NCBI RefSeq assembly: GCF_000327385.1
Contig: NW_008708400.1
Location: 359,707-423,706 of the forward strand
Reading direction: 5' to 3'
Source of the DNA: Lottia gigantea
Lineage: Eukaryota > Mollusca > Gastropoda > Lottiidae
DNA: 64,000 nucleotides
A program made the translations under genes and the position numbers. Below, piece by piece: positions 26,296 to 40,700 of the stretch (positions are counted from its first letter, which is position 1; every line of letters begins with the position of its first letter). The notes under the pieces are model-generated. The model saw only the letters and a program-made list of their open reading frames with translations. It had not been told where the DNA came from and did no database searches.

Positions 26296-29200
26296 TTAAT
26301 AAAAATCTGTGTCATCTAAAAAGTTGTCATCTTCTCTGTATTGACTTGTTGAAGGCTGGTTATGGCATAAATCACTTTGATGTACCTCTGCTACAGTCTT
26401 ATTATATAAGCTTTTAGACTTCAGCTGAACACAGAACTCATCTATTTCGTCAGTACTGTTAAATCTAGGCAAAATACTACCCAATGCTTGACTTGCCTTG
26501 GAAGTTTGTTGTGTGGGAGTTGACAAAGCATGTCCAGAATTTCTCAAACCTTTGTGTTTAGTTTCATAATGGTAGTCAGGATCTTCATAAGATGTTTTAC
26601 TGCTAAGAATAGGTCTGGATGATCCGGTCATACGACTGAATGTTCTTGGACTGGAAACACTATCATAACCTAAATCAGATTTAGGATGTCGATAGTCTGC
26701 TGCATGGCCTGATGCTAAGTCTTCATAATTTCTTATCCAAGTTGGTGAATTGCTCATATCTTCATTTAATCTCATTTCTTCATTCTAAAATAAGTTTACA
26801 GGGATGAAAAGGAATTTTGTCTACAATAAGCAGTATTTAGAAACTCTATGGTTTATGAATTTTATTTGTATGTCCAACTTCCATATGCCATCTATGCTAT
26901 AGTTAAGAATAATAGTTGCTTTCTTGTTTCAAACATCCACATACATGAAATGGACATCCACAAAAGCAGAGAACATGGTGTCCATTTTACTCTCTGTATT
27001 ACTCAAAGTATGAATCTTTTCATAATGCAGATAGATCTGAATATATGTTACATATAAGTAATGACGCTTATTCTTGTAACTGTGATGTATTATACTGATA
27101 TGTTTCTCTTTCTCTCTTTTACCAACTTTCAGACCAACTTTATTTTCAGACATATCAAGCCATATGTGAATCACAATGTTGAACTATGTTGACAATATCA
27201 ATATTATCAAATTCTGTCTACCTGTAAAATATCATGTGATCTTCTGAGACTATTTTCTACTCTATCTTGTTTATATAGTTCAGCTTCCATAACTATTTCA
27301 TCTAGTCTTTGTTTATCTTTCTCCAAAATACTCTCTTCTTCCATTCTACAACATAAAATATGGATAAAAACTTTCCAAATTGAAAAGTTGAGATAATTGT
27401 ATGTATAACCTTTCTGTTTAGATATCAACATCTATGAAAAGATCATTCAGAGGGAAGAAATTTAAAAACGCTGACCTATCTGAGTGACATCGCTGCAATC
27501 TTCTTATATCATTTTGAAGTCTTTCAGAATAACAATCTTCTTCCAGAGGCTTCTGGTTAGCTTTTCTTTCATATCCATGATACCACTTAGACATTCCAGT
27601 TGCCTCTGGTAACCCAACTACTCCTGGCGATCTTTCGACTTCCGAGTATAAATCATGTAATGAACTAGTTGGTCTTAAAGATGACAGAAACAGTTCAGAG
27701 CCTGAGGGATGCACTTCATTGTCAACACCAATCTCGCTTAAGTTCCTTAAAGAATGGAAGGAAGACATTTTTGGTTCGTGAATTTTAGGTCTTTCCATAT
27801 CTAGCAAATTTCCCACAGATTTTCCATAAGCTGATTTTAATTTAGAATGACGTCTGGCTCTTCTGGTATTTTTCTGATACCTTGGTTTTTGGAGTTCAGC
27901 ATCTCGAAGACTACATCTTAATAAGTTGGTTACATATTTGAGTTTGAGATCGCTAGATATAGGACTATTAGAGACTTCGCATATTTTATCTATTATAGTG
28001 TCATAAGGATCTTCAGGATCAACCACTTCAATTCCTGATTCTGAACCAGTTGTATCCTTTACAACATCACTGAAAGAAAACCTCTGTCTGGCATTAACTT
28101 CTTCTTCAAAATCTTTAGGAGTAAAAGTCAGGCGTATGAATCTTTCTTTACTTCCTTCTACTGGTTTTGGAGATTCTATTTTCAGATCTGGTTTGACTTT
28201 TGATTCTTTTTCAATGCTTAAATCATGCTTCATATTCTCTGAAACATTTTGTACTGATTTTCGTCTTGGTGATCTGAGCTTAAATCTTTGTTTTTCTTCC
28301 TCCTCATTTGAAGATGCAGATGATGGACTGCTGATTTTGATTTGTGGTTTCAGTTTAAGGGGTATTACTGGTGGTTGAAGCTCATCTTTCCATGTCATAG
28401 CAGCCTTGATGAGTTTTACAGGAAGACGTCTGCTAGTTAATAATCTCTGCAACAATTTGGTGCTGAAATCAAGCATCAAACACAATATGAGAATTATAAT
28501 TTTCTTACACTTGCTTAGGACCTAAACCTTTGCTTTTCATGAGTTATATTCCTATTTCACTTTACAACAAACAAATATTTTTCTGATAGATGTATGCTGT
28601 TAATATGGAAAACATTCTTTTTACAAAATTTTCAATACTTACCGAATGGCCAAACAATGTGCTTGTTGTTTTAGTTGTTTTGGTAATAAGGAAGGCATAT
28701 CATGGTCTATTTTAACTATATGTTCCTCTCTAGGTGGTGGGTGTTTAGATAAAAATGTATCAACTGTATAATTCCATTCATCAGGCATATTGATAATTTT
28801 ATCTTGAGATTCATTTTCCGTCTGCTTTCTCAAATATTCTGGCAAAAACTTGAGCACCTTTTTATACCATTTACCAAACTGAAACAAACCATGAAGACTT
28901 TATAATATTTGTAACAATAGCAGAAGTTTGATTTACTTTAAGCTGCCTATAACCAAAGTAAGCTTTCTGAAAAGTGACTCTTGTTAACTAAATATAAAAA
29001 CTGTATTTCAACATCATTGATTTCTTTTCTTGTTGTATCTGTGTCTTGGAAGATCAATTGACAGTGTTTTCACAGGTTTTTATTGCAAATATTCTATTGA
29101 TACAAAGTTTTTTCTTCTTATGTATCTTAGAGTTTAGGGATATGTGAATTTTGAAACCAAATTACCTTGGTCAGTAAAGTATGGAAGATATGTAATTGTA

Positions 29201-32200
29201 TGTAACTCTCATGAACTGTATGTAATTTTAATGTAAAAGGTTCTATGGTAGCTGTCAGCTGACTAGTAATACTTGTTCTTAATTCACTTTTTGTAACCAC
29301 TTTCTTTAATTCTTCTAAAATATCAGTTGCTTCACTGATTAGATTCTACAATATATTTCAAAATAATCATTATCAAAACAAATAACAAATGATAAATAGA
29401 ATATCAGAGAGTGAAAGTTTGGTGACCTTGTAATGAATGAGTCATTTTAATATGTTATCTTTATGGTTATTTCTGTTTTTGATAAAAATCAATCAGCAAT
29501 GACAAGTAGAATGTTTAACAAAAATCAGCAATGACAAAAAGTCATAAACATCAAGCACAATAACAAAATATCTAATTATTAGTATCATCAGTCATCAGCA
29601 ATGATGAATAAAATAATTGATAACAATTATCAGCAATGAAGAATAAAAAAATTAATGATCATCATCAGCAATGACGAATGAACAAATTAATAACAATCAT
29701 GAGGAATGAACAAATTAATAATAATCATCAGCAATGACGAATAAACACATTAATAACAATCATGAGGAATGAACAAATTAATAATAATCATCAGCAATGA
29801 CGAATGAACAAATTAATAACAATCATGAGGAATGAACAAATTAATAATAATCATCAGCAATGACGAATAAACACATTAATAACAATCATGAGGAATGAAC
29901 AAATTAATAATAATCATCAGCAATGACGAATGAACAAATTAATAACAATCATGAGGAATGAACGAATTAATAATAATCATCAGCAATGAAAAATGTAATT
30001 ATGTTAAAACAATCAAGCAAAAAGACCTTTTAACAATCAGCAAGAAAAATGATTCATAATAATCATCAGCAATGACAGGGTCTTGATCAGTGTGAAAGTT
30101 ACTTTGTGTGATATCTTTTCTTGGTGAAGCTGCAATATAGTCACTCACCTTACATGGTTGATATATTGATGATGTAAAATGATTTCTATATAATTCAGCT
30201 TGACTTAAAGACAAACCAACAGCAGGATGTTCTAAAAGTTGGCTCTCATATTCTTCTTTTATAATTTTAACAATCTGAAAATTAACTATATATTTACAAT
30301 CATGTACAAAATAAGATTACCATAAAACTGTCTGCAACTATTTTACTTTATCCAAATAGCTTTATATGACCAATCAAGAGGTGTTGCCTTTATTCATATA
30401 TTTCCTGCATGATTGTTGTCGTATTTACAAAACAAACCATAAAAAGACTAAATTCATTGGCCTGTTTGAATATCAAATGAATACGTTTTCAACAGTTCCA
30501 AATAGAAATAGTAAAACAGGTAGAAATATTGTTATAGTTTGAGACATTTTAAAGAGACAACAATCATTGCATCAAAATAGCTGGTTTGTTACTTACCTTA
30601 TTAGCTTTTTCATGACATTTCAGAAGGTGGAAAGTAGCTGATATCTTGGTTTCAGCAGTTTTATACAAGAGTACCAAATCCTGATGAAATTGAGTTAAAT
30701 CTTGGTAATATTTACGTATTGTAACAATAACTGGTGATATTAATGCATTGTTTATATCATTATCTGTTGTTTCTAGGACATGTAATAACTGCTTACAATC
30801 TTCTAACACACTCTCAAAATTACACTCTCTGAAATCAAAACTCATTAATATAATTTGGTGAAAAAGTATTTCATAATTTAAACTTTAAATTGATACAGTA
30901 TTGCATTTTCCAGCTTTTTCATTTTTAGTCTGATATTCTGACCACAGAATACTATCATTGTGTCAAGCACATCTACAGAGAGAGGACACTATCTAGGAAA
31001 ACTAGATGTTTGAAGAAATGTAGTTCATAAGGCTTGTTTCCTTTCAATATTTGCCATCTTCGTTATGTATAGGCTAAAGTTGTCCTCCATTAAAACTACC
31101 CCATATTAGCTCCTATTGCAATTTGCAAAATGAAATTTTGTGATTCTTACTTTAAAAGTGTTTCAAACTGTTGGGGGATATCATCTAATACTTGATGAAG
31201 TTGATCAACACTATGATCTGAGCTGGCATATTCTTCCCATAGTTCAACCTTCTCTTTGATACCAGGCAGCTGTACCATTAATTTCTTAGCAGAATTCAGA
31301 CATGGTTCGGTTTTCTGTAAAATATTTTATTTTGATAAATTTTATTTTATCATTGCAAGAGGAGTTATGTCCCTTGACACATCAAAGGGCTTTAAAGAAA
31401 TGATTTTCTCGTATCCAACTGCTAGTTAGTAGTATCCTGGATAATTTTTTGATCTATTTATGCAAAAAGTGCTACTTTATAACGAGACTGACATCTAGGA
31501 CTATCTATGGAACGAAATATTCCGTTATTTTATATTCGTAGTGCAACAATTTATGAGTTGTCTTTCCTTGGGTAGTTAAAGGGACTTTATCAAGAAATCT
31601 TACCTTGTAGAATTTGAGCCAAGCTTGGTGATCATGGTATAACATTCCACCGTAATCTCTAGTTAATTGACCAGGTTCTATATAATTTCTCAATAATTCC
31701 AATGTCTTTACCATTTGGATCTACAAAGAAAATATTTCTATGAGGACGCCAAGCATGGATGCGATTCTTAGATGTTCTTTCATCTATTTATTGACAAGGG
31801 TTGAAGGCTAAAATTGCTATATACCGCATTAGTTACTTGTTATTGCATTTCTTAGTCATTTTGAACAGAGAGTTTATTGAAAGAGCCCATCGACCATCAA
31901 ACTGAATATATGTATGATAAAATGTGAAAATATCACTTCTAAGAATGAAAATTCTACGTATGTATCGTCTACAATTATATTTGGTTGAAAGTTCCTGAAT
32001 CTACAGAAAACTTAGTTATATCCCTCCTATTGTCAATCACTTACCTGAAATTGTCGTGGGTTGTCCAATCTTTGTGGTGGTTTAATACCAAGCAATTTCT
32101 TCAGTAAATGCGACTTTACTCTTGTATCTGGTTTAACTATGTATACCATTTGAATGATAGTTTTTTTCTTGGACTGAAAATCAATTGATTTATGAAATTT

Positions 32201-33106
32201 ATACCAAATTCGGTAAAGTAGGCTCTAAACGAAAGACTGGGGACTAAGGAACCGTTTTAAATCAAGTGTGAATCGTACGAAAATTGTTGCATACCTCTAA
32301 GATGGTCAATGCATCTGCAACAATCTGTATAACTGATTTTCTCGTGTTCTTTAAATTTAGCAGCACTGCAATTCCTGGATTGTTTTGAAACACCAAATGT
32401 TCCCACAAAATATATCTGTGAAGGACTGCGACAAAATACCTGGCATCCATCGTTTCCATGGACACCAGATGATGAGCAGGTAATGTGATGATGTGGTATC
32501 CATATTTATCTCTTGCACCTTAAACAGAACGTTGAATAATTAAATATAGGTACCAACTATATTGTATATGAAAGCAACGAATCCAGTACACATTCTTACT
32601 TTTCAGTTTATGGTATGTTATCTGTGAGGCCGAGTGTTTAAAATTAGTATCGTTCGTACAGTCGTAATATCATGGTTAAAAGATATAGGGAATATAAAAA
32701 ATATTTCGAAGCTCTTTAGATATTACATTTATATAAAAAGGGATATTTCATGGGTAAATATATATCTAAAGATATGAATATAACAAATGCTAAAGAAATA
32801 TAGACATACTACGAGTTATACCTAGGCTTTAGGTATTACATAATACTACATAGCGAAACGTTATACATTATAAGGATTTTACAGATCATTAAAGAAACAC
32901 ACAGAAGAAAATATTACACAGGCTCATTTAAGATTACAGACGGTGCGAACAGGCAAAGAAATACAGATAGAATGACGGCATGATCGAAGACATCTGAAGC
33001 GAGAAAATAACTTCATTTCAGACCATAATTTTTATTAACATTTACCTGTCAATGTTAACAAGCCTTCTTCAAAATATTTATCAATTATGGCATCGAGTCT
33101 ATTCAT
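26296..33106 (-). CDS. SEC14 (CRAL-TRIO) and spectrin-like coiled protein
   Basis: Twelve frame-consistent exons encode about 1022 residues: 33106-33046, 32518-32295, 32173-32045, 31720-31604, 31314-31151, 30828-30597, 30274-30149, 29345-29166, 28878-28643, 28462-27476, 27345-27222, 26784-26296. The N-terminus (residues about 20-175) reads as a SEC14/CRAL-TRIO-type lipid-binding module: GARDKYGYHIITLPAHHL, then VIQIVADALTILE, MVYIVKPD and the typical end YIEPGQLTRDYGGML. Helical spectrin-like segments follow (to about residue 490), then a long Ser-, Lys- and Glu-rich, probably disordered tail ending EDDNFLDDTDFY. The module order recalls SESTD1 and the N-termini of the TRIO/MCF2/PLEKHG4 families. 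No DH or PH domain is visible, so a RhoGEF function is not supported. The start is the first Met, just before the lipid-binding module. A membrane-lipid-linked scaffold role is inference. Confidence 0.75.
29560..29995. repeat. 63-bp minisatellite in SEC14/spectrin-like gene intron
   Basis: From about 29669 the unit is 63 bases: CAGCAATGACGAATGAACAA, ATTAATAACAATCATGAGGA, ATGAACAAATTAATAATAATCAT in succession, repeated about five times with few changes, preceded by looser copies from 29560. The unit is itself an internal dimer of about 31 bases. It lies between the exons at 30149 and 29345. Confidence 0.9.
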
Positions 33107-34744
33107 TTTCCAAACATTAACAATTTACATAAAATAAAATGTCCGATTTATGCTACTGTCTCTTATGATTCAGAAACATACAAATAAACAACAAAATGGC
33201 AGTGGACTAAAAGTTCATGAAATATCCATAGAAATATATGTCAAACAGATGTTTAACCCACTTTACTATAGAAATTATTCCTTATCACAAAATTGTGGGA
33301 ATTTTAATCCATTTTATCCACAAAAACTATAGGCTATATCCACGATACTGAATAGAAACTAAATTATCAATTCTTCAGATTTAGGGAAAATATAAATATT
33401 TTGCAGTAATGAGTCATATATATGCCAATTAAAACTGTGTACGTAAATTGAGAATAGTATAGAAATTTTATTGATAAATATGTAGATTTAAACACCTGTT
33501 ACAACTACAAGCCAATATATTCCTTTTATTAAAAATGGCTGGGTATACTGTATTCGCAGGTATATAGACACAATACAGTTTATTATATGGGCGTCGATTT
33601 TAAAGTACCATTTTGACAGAATGGTTATTAATATTCTAATAAATTTATGAAAAATCAAGGTATTGTATATTTCTGCATAGAATAGATCAAAATAACCTTC
33701 TTAATCTTACATATAAAATGATTATTACTATAGCACGTTTGCAAGGTGATGTATTACGTTATACATCGCATATATTTAGCAAAATAATGTTAGTACAATC
33801 TGTGAATTTGCACCTATGGTACCTGTTACAGCACTAAGTTAGGAATGACTTTGATCCCCGCGAAAACCCCGGTTTTGAATTGAATAGGCCAGGTCCCGAA
33901 TAAACTCACTTTGGTTGAAGATGCTATCATGGTATGGTAGCGCAGACGAACAAGTGACTTTTATTCTGAAAACTGGAAATCTAATGGAATGAACTCTAAT
34001 GATGGGATTGGGCTATGTAGGCTACATAGACTAAGCTTAAAATCAAAATCAAATTTTACATTGCCTTTTTCTGTCTTACTATACTAGTAGCGTATTTAGG
34101 GGTCACAGCCAACCCCCCGGGCGCCGAAATATCTGAGATTGACCGAATTTCTGGCCTCAAGGGGTTCGTGCAGGCGTCAAGGTGGTAAATCACAAGTTAG
34201 CGTTCGAATCCAGCGGTTGCTGATACCGCAAACTAGGTAGTTGTTGGTAGTCGTAGTAGTTGGTAGTTGGGTTGGTTCAAATTGGATGATGCTGTGTTGT
34301 CGGTTTGGTTGTTGATACTTCGTAAGATCTGGTCGGGTGGAATGACATGGCGCTGAAACTCGGCCCTGGGTGGTGTGTCGGGAGTTACTCGATCTTCTTC
34401 ATTCTTCCAAACTCGTTTTGATCATGGTCATTCTTGTTGTTTATACTGATGGTTGGTTGATACTGAGGTAGGTAGGTAGATGACAAGTTAACGTTCGCTT
34501 CCAGCGGATGCTGATATCGCAAACTAGGTAGTTGTTGGTAGTCGTAGTAGTTGGTAGTTGGATTGGGTTGATAGTGACTGCACTGCACCTTTAAATACAA
34601 GTATAAACCGTCTGGATAATCAATACAGTCTAGACTTGGTTATCAAGATTGATATTAGACGGTCAAGTAACTCGGTATATAAATAACTCTATCAATGAAT
34701 CTCATAATGTGAACTGTGTATTAAGCGTTACGACCCTCGATAGA
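33107..34744. other. Divergent intergenic region upstream of the SEC14/spectrin-like and ETNK genes
   Basis: About 1.6 kb with no supported coding exon apart from a possible N-terminal ETNK extension (in-frame Met at 34649). It contains the duplicated repeat described at 34196-34280 and 34486-34570. Promoters of both genes should lie here; no clear TATA box was identified. Confidence 0.45.
34196..34570 (+). repeat. Pair of about 85-bp direct repeats with a tRNA B-box-like core
   Basis: 34196-34280 and 34486-34570 are about 90% identical, sharing GCAAACTAGGTAGTTGTTGG and TAGTCGTAGTAGTTGGTAGT, 290 bases apart. The first has GCGTTCGAATCC, close to the pol III B box, preceded by GGCGTCAAGGTGG, which could be a decayed A box. 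A third partial copy lies inverted at 49285-49345. A tRNA-derived SINE fragment, duplicated locally, is the likeliest reading. Confidence 0.6.
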
Positions 34745-37700
34745 ATGGCTCGAGTACACAATGATGGTTATTACGTTCTGGACTTGACAATTGATTTGTC
34801 AAACGAACAGGAAGATGCTAAAAAAGTCCTGAGAATTGTGAGACCCGATTGGGATTTGGATAACATTAAAATTAAGGTGGGTCTATTATTTTAGAACCAA
34901 ACTCTATCTTAATTTCGCATTTTTCGATTTGATACAGTTGAACCTGTTTATTAAGGACATCTTAGTAAATGATAAAGAAGAAAGGAGAGTTTGATGATGG
35001 TTAAATGTTGTGTAGGAATTTAACATATATTCATCTATCTATCTGTTGGTAATTATCTAAATTTTGGATTTATGAAATTTAGATAGTTTTTGTAATATTG
35101 TCGTTTGCTGTATTTGTGTAAGCCAGCAATGATCTTTAAGCAGATGATGATACCATAAATGCTGTTAATCAGAAATAGGCCAATAATAGGTAGGCTCAAG
35201 TAAGCTAAGATTATACATGCATGTTTCTGGTAACATACACACCCCCTGTGAACTCTTTTTTGAAGAAAATTGAAATTGTGTTGAATGATATTGTATGGAT
35301 CGTGATAAATAAAATTATCATTCTAGATTAGATAGGTTAATGACTTTATATAGCAACCACTTTACTTATTTTAAATATGAAAGAGCATCTGTCAACACCC
35401 TAAGTGTGTCTCACCCCGCTGAAATCAAGAGAGCAACATGTCCCACAGCCTTATTTTTAAGGATAAGATCAACAAATGTTCATGACTCAACATTATACTT
35501 TTTTTCTTTCTGTCAACACCGTAAGTGCGTCTCGCTCGATAATAAGAGGTCGACATGCCACAAAGCCCTAACTGTTTTGTAAACAGGTGATCAAGAAATG
35601 TTAAAAGGCTGAATGCTGAAATGTCTCACTAGATATAAATATTGTTTTTCGAATAAAATTGAAATAATTACGACCTACACTCCAAATATGATGAAAACTG
35701 ATACAAACCTTTTATTATCTTTAAGAATTTCACCAGGCCATCAAATTAGCTACAAACATGGTTGGATGTTGGTGGAGATTATGTGACTAACGAGAACAGA
35801 TAAAAACGCCATCTGATGACTAAGGAGACATCTTGCCCTATGGGACGTACTCCCCCATGTTACCCTAAATTTTTTTTACTATTATGCCATATGTAGTATT
35901 AGCCTAATAAGCTTTTTGATTTTTTAACAGCATTTTAACGATGGAATAACCAACAAATTATTTGGCGTGAGTTTATTAAATGATCCTGAAGATGTGGTTA
36001 TGTTCCGAATTTTTGGAGAAAAAACAGAATTAATCATTGATCGAGATGCAGAAAGACAAACATTTGTTAAATTATTTGCCACAGGAAGTTCACCCCCATT
36101 ATATTGTGCATTTAATAATGGCATGGCTTATGGTTTTGTTAAAGGTCAAACTTTAGGTTTAGATATGGTCACAGAGGAAAAAATATACAGGTAGGCCGTT
36201 TTCTTTTTTATCAACATATTTGTTTCTGGGGTGCATTTTATACTTGCACATTATCAAATATTTCTTTAAAGCTTTTTTTTCCATTTTTGCTGTTTGCCTC
36301 ATTTGGAGCTACATTAAAGTTATAGATCACTAATAGGGACAGGTTTGCCGTTTCGGGGTTGATTTGACTCTTGAATATATGTAAATGGTCTTCAGAAGTA
36401 CTAGAAATGTACGATATTTACATTATTCCTTCAAAAAACTTGAAATTAGTAATTTCACTTCCTTTTTCAATATGTCTTTTTCTATGTATGGCAGAGTCTC
36501 AAAATAATTCTGGACACATGAAATTGAAGGCTAAAATTTTGATGGTGAGCTGTGAACACTATTACTGATTTATTCTGTTTCAGAGACTAAAGTGCAATTG
36601 GTCAAATAGATGGCAAACCTGTCCCTTGAACAGTTGAATTAAAAAAAAATAATTGATTAATGTCACTGTCTGATGTCATTTTCTGTTTTGCATAGTCAGT
36701 AGTAGGAAAGTAAAACTCCATTTCATTTTTTCAATAGCTGAGTTTTGACCTTTGGTTTGTGAACTTGAGTTATGATTGAGGTATTAGTATAACCCTGTGT
36801 CAACGAAGTATCAATTTGTGTTTGTTTGTATACTAGTATGTAAATATACAACATCAACATAAAGATACCAGTTTAATAAATATTGTTATATTCAACCTAT
36901 ATATTGATTATATTCTACTTATAAAAATGGACTATTGAAATATCATATTAAAACTGATATAAGTTATTTTGAAAATGGTTTGTATTATCTTATTGTGAAT
37001 TGTGATACAAGTTATATTGAAAATGGTTCATTGAAATATCATCACATTGTGATATATTATAAGTTATTTTGAGATATGTTCAGTGAAAACTTTTATTGGA
37101 ATATAAGTAATATTGAAAGTTGTATTCAACACATTGTGATATAAGTTATTTTGAAAATGGTTTGTATTATATTGATTATAAGTTATTTTAAAAGTGGTTT
37201 GTATCATCATATTCAGTGATTTAAGTTATTCTGAAAATGGTTTGTATTATATTAATTATAAGTTATTTTGAAAATGGTTTTGAAATGGATTCATTAATTG
37301 TTTTGTGGAATAAGTTATGCATTATTTTATTGTAAAATATCAAAAGTATACTCTTCCAAATTGCAATTAAAGCAAGAATAGTATTGCATATTTATTTCTA
37401 AAAAAATAGCGATATAAAAAGCCATAAATTTGCTTCAGAAATAGAATATTCATGAGAATTATGACATGTATATACAAATATTTCAAAAAAAAATGGTGGA
37501 ACAAGAATTTTAATCTATCATTTTATAACAAAAAAAAAATAATTCTCATTATTACATAAAATTTTAATAATGGTGACATTGATTATTTGACATTTAAGTT
37601 TTCTTGTTGACATTTATTAAAGAATGTTCACTCATGTGTGCTATCAGACTCATATCTAGTTAATTCAGCATCTGATAAAATTCTTCCATATACATACATC

Positions 37701-40700
37701 TCCCTTTATATCAGTACTTCTGAACCTTTACGATCAACCACCCCACTTCTCAGCCATACACCTCTAGCAACATCAAATTGCTAAAAACCTAAGGTATGGA
37801 AACCTGAAACTGAAACATATAACTGCAGAAGGGCATTGATAACTGGTCATTCATACAACTAGAAAGCTGATATTTGTATACTATAGCTCCCTGTCAGTAG
37901 ACTTCATGCTATGAATTTTTAACAGTGAAGACTAAATTTTTATTTCTGTCCAATTTAAGAAATTCCCTGAAGGAATTTCTCTCCCCCTCCCACCTTTTTG
38001 TACAATTTTACCCCTAATTCCCACATTTTCCAAATTTTACCCCGAAAGGACCTGCACATGGACCCCGGTTGAGTAAGCGCTGCTTTATATGTTTTTATAT
38101 GGTTATTTTATTTTTCAACAACAATATTATTTATGTGTAAGCTCTCTTACAAATATGGATTAACCAATTTCTGAAGAATATAGATACATACATTAGTAAT
38201 TCAAAAACTGAAGATGAATTTATTCGGCCTAATTTGTAAATTGAGCAAGTTTTAAAAATAGCTCTCACCATGTGTTTTTAACACAATAGTATTACATATA
38301 TTAAAATACATTAAAATATGAATAAAATTAAAATACAGTCTAGTAGATTTAAAGGTACATTTTTGTTGAATTGTAGCAGAACTGTACGACTTAAATTGAG
38401 CTTTATCAGCTGGTATGGTAATGAAATAAAGTGGATAAAACATAAGAGATTGTAAATTAATCATGCAATGTTCAACATTTCAGGCAAGTTACAAAAGAAA
38501 TGGTAAAAATTCATAGTCTAGAAAATACTGATAAAGAACAGAAAACATATTTATATCATAAACTGAATAATTATATAGAAGCTTTACCATCCTCATTTGC
38601 CAACCCTAAACAACAAGACAGGTATATATTATCTATTTCTACGTCTACTACTTATGACATAATGATTTTGACCATTGTAGTAGAGGTGGGTGTCATGCCC
38701 GAACTAGAGCATGCTCATGAAACACCTGAGATTGACGCTTTGCTATATGAAGAGAGGAGCAATCTCTATATTTCTAGAATTAACAAAATTAGCACTTTCA
38801 GGAAAATTGTACATTTTGATTTGATTTGCAGAATATAGTACGTAAAGATTTGATGACAAAGAAAGATCATTTTTTTCATTCACAACCTGTGATTAAACAA
38901 AAGTTTTTGTAAAGTTTTATCAAAAAATTGAAAAATTATTATCTGCACAAAATGGTTTTCAAAAAGGAATAACTTAGTAACTAACAGACTCTTTCTATTT
39001 CATCCAATAATTCTACAATATATCTATGTTATAGATACAGTACAAAAATACCAAGTCAAGAAAAATTATTTTTAGAAGTAGCGGAAATAAAAAGTCATTT
39101 GGAAGCATTAAAGTCACCAATAGTGTTTTGCCATAATGATTTATTATTAAATAATATTATTTATGATAAAAAAGCAGGTCAGTGAACTTAGGTAGGAGGG
39201 TGGGGGGTGTATTTTCATTATCTCTTGTCTACATAATGGCAAAAATATAGCTCTAGATATAAGTCTACAAAGTCTACAATATCTGTATTTCTCTACAGTA
39301 CTGAGAAATATTCTACAGTACTCGGAAGTATTCTACAGTACTCGGAAGTATTCTACGGTACTCAGAAATATTATAGAGTACTCAGAAATACTCTACAGTA
39401 ATCAGAAATATTCTACAGTACTCGGCAATATTCCCCAAAATACAAATTATATCCATGTCCATTCATTAATCCTGTAGAAAGATTTAGTGTAAAATTGCTT
39501 TATTTCAGATAAAGTAGGATTTATAGATTATGAATATGCATTTTATAATTATCAAGCATATGATATAGCGGATCATTTTGCTGAATTTGCAGGTACATGT
39601 TATATCTTTTATTGTGGTAATTTTTATTTTATTCATATGAGCAATTATCCAGGACAGTTTAATTAAAGAAAATAAGGAAATATCAGCCTTAAGCTGTGCC
39701 TTCCCAAAAATATATTTTCCATCTAATATTTGCATCTGATAGAGCCTAAAAATATATTCAGTATTCATCTGCCTATAGAACCTATTTTGTTTGAAATAAT
39801 TGAATTAGGCTGGGTAATTTCCTTCATAAGAAAAATTACAAATTTTCACTTGAGTTGTTCACATCAAGTCCTGTATTTTAGGCTATAATAAGTTAATATA
39901 TTATTTTGAATAATTCATGGTGATAAGACACCTCTGATGACAGATTATATTATATACAGTATTATCTCTTGTGAATTTATTAATTTCATAAAATTTGATA
40001 CTCTAATCCTGTGTAGAATTAATTATCTTTTCAAGTATATTAGCTGAAATAGTTTTTGATATAATTTTCCCATTGTTATTAATATTACTAGGAAATATGT
40101 ATGCAAATGTACGACCAATTGTTTTCTTCTGTAGTTATCACATAGGCCCTTAGAAATTATCTGAATGATTTGTTTCCTGTTGGTTCTGTGGGTGACTTCA
40201 ATTGCCACCTATAATCTGATGAGAATGGTATGCATCACCTGTTCTGTGTCAATTAATATTTAACCAATCAAATGATGTGTACAATGAAAAACAAATTCAC
40301 TATTAGTTAATGCAAGAGATTCTGGAATATTCTTATTTAAATTTTACTTGACTTATACTTTTAACTTTGGTTGGTTATCATAATTTATGACAACTTTTAA
40401 TGCTAATGGAGTCAAAATTACACAGAACACAAATTGAAGAAGAATCTGGTCAGATCCTAGATTGCAAATGAAGTTACCTGCAAAAATAACACTAAAGTAT
40501 AGATATGGATCTGCATTTTAATCATTTTACAGATGATGGACACAAGACATTAAAGCAATGCATTTACCTATTATAGGGATAGATGTAGTGGACTATGATA
40601 GATATCCTAGTAAAGAATTTCAGCTGAAATGGCTAAAGGTGTATTTAGAAAACTGGTTTGAAGCTAAAGGACATAAGGCTTCAGATGTAACCTCAACAGA

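Noticed and set aside
26296-33106. RhoGEF (PLEKHG4/MCF2-like) assignment
   Set aside because: No DH or PH motifs occur in any of the twelve exons, so only the SEC14 and spectrin-like parts are claimed.
34180-34225. Functional tRNA gene
   Set aside because: B-box-like sequence is present but no cloverleaf with acceptor-stem pairing can be drawn; the repeated copies favour a SINE fragment.
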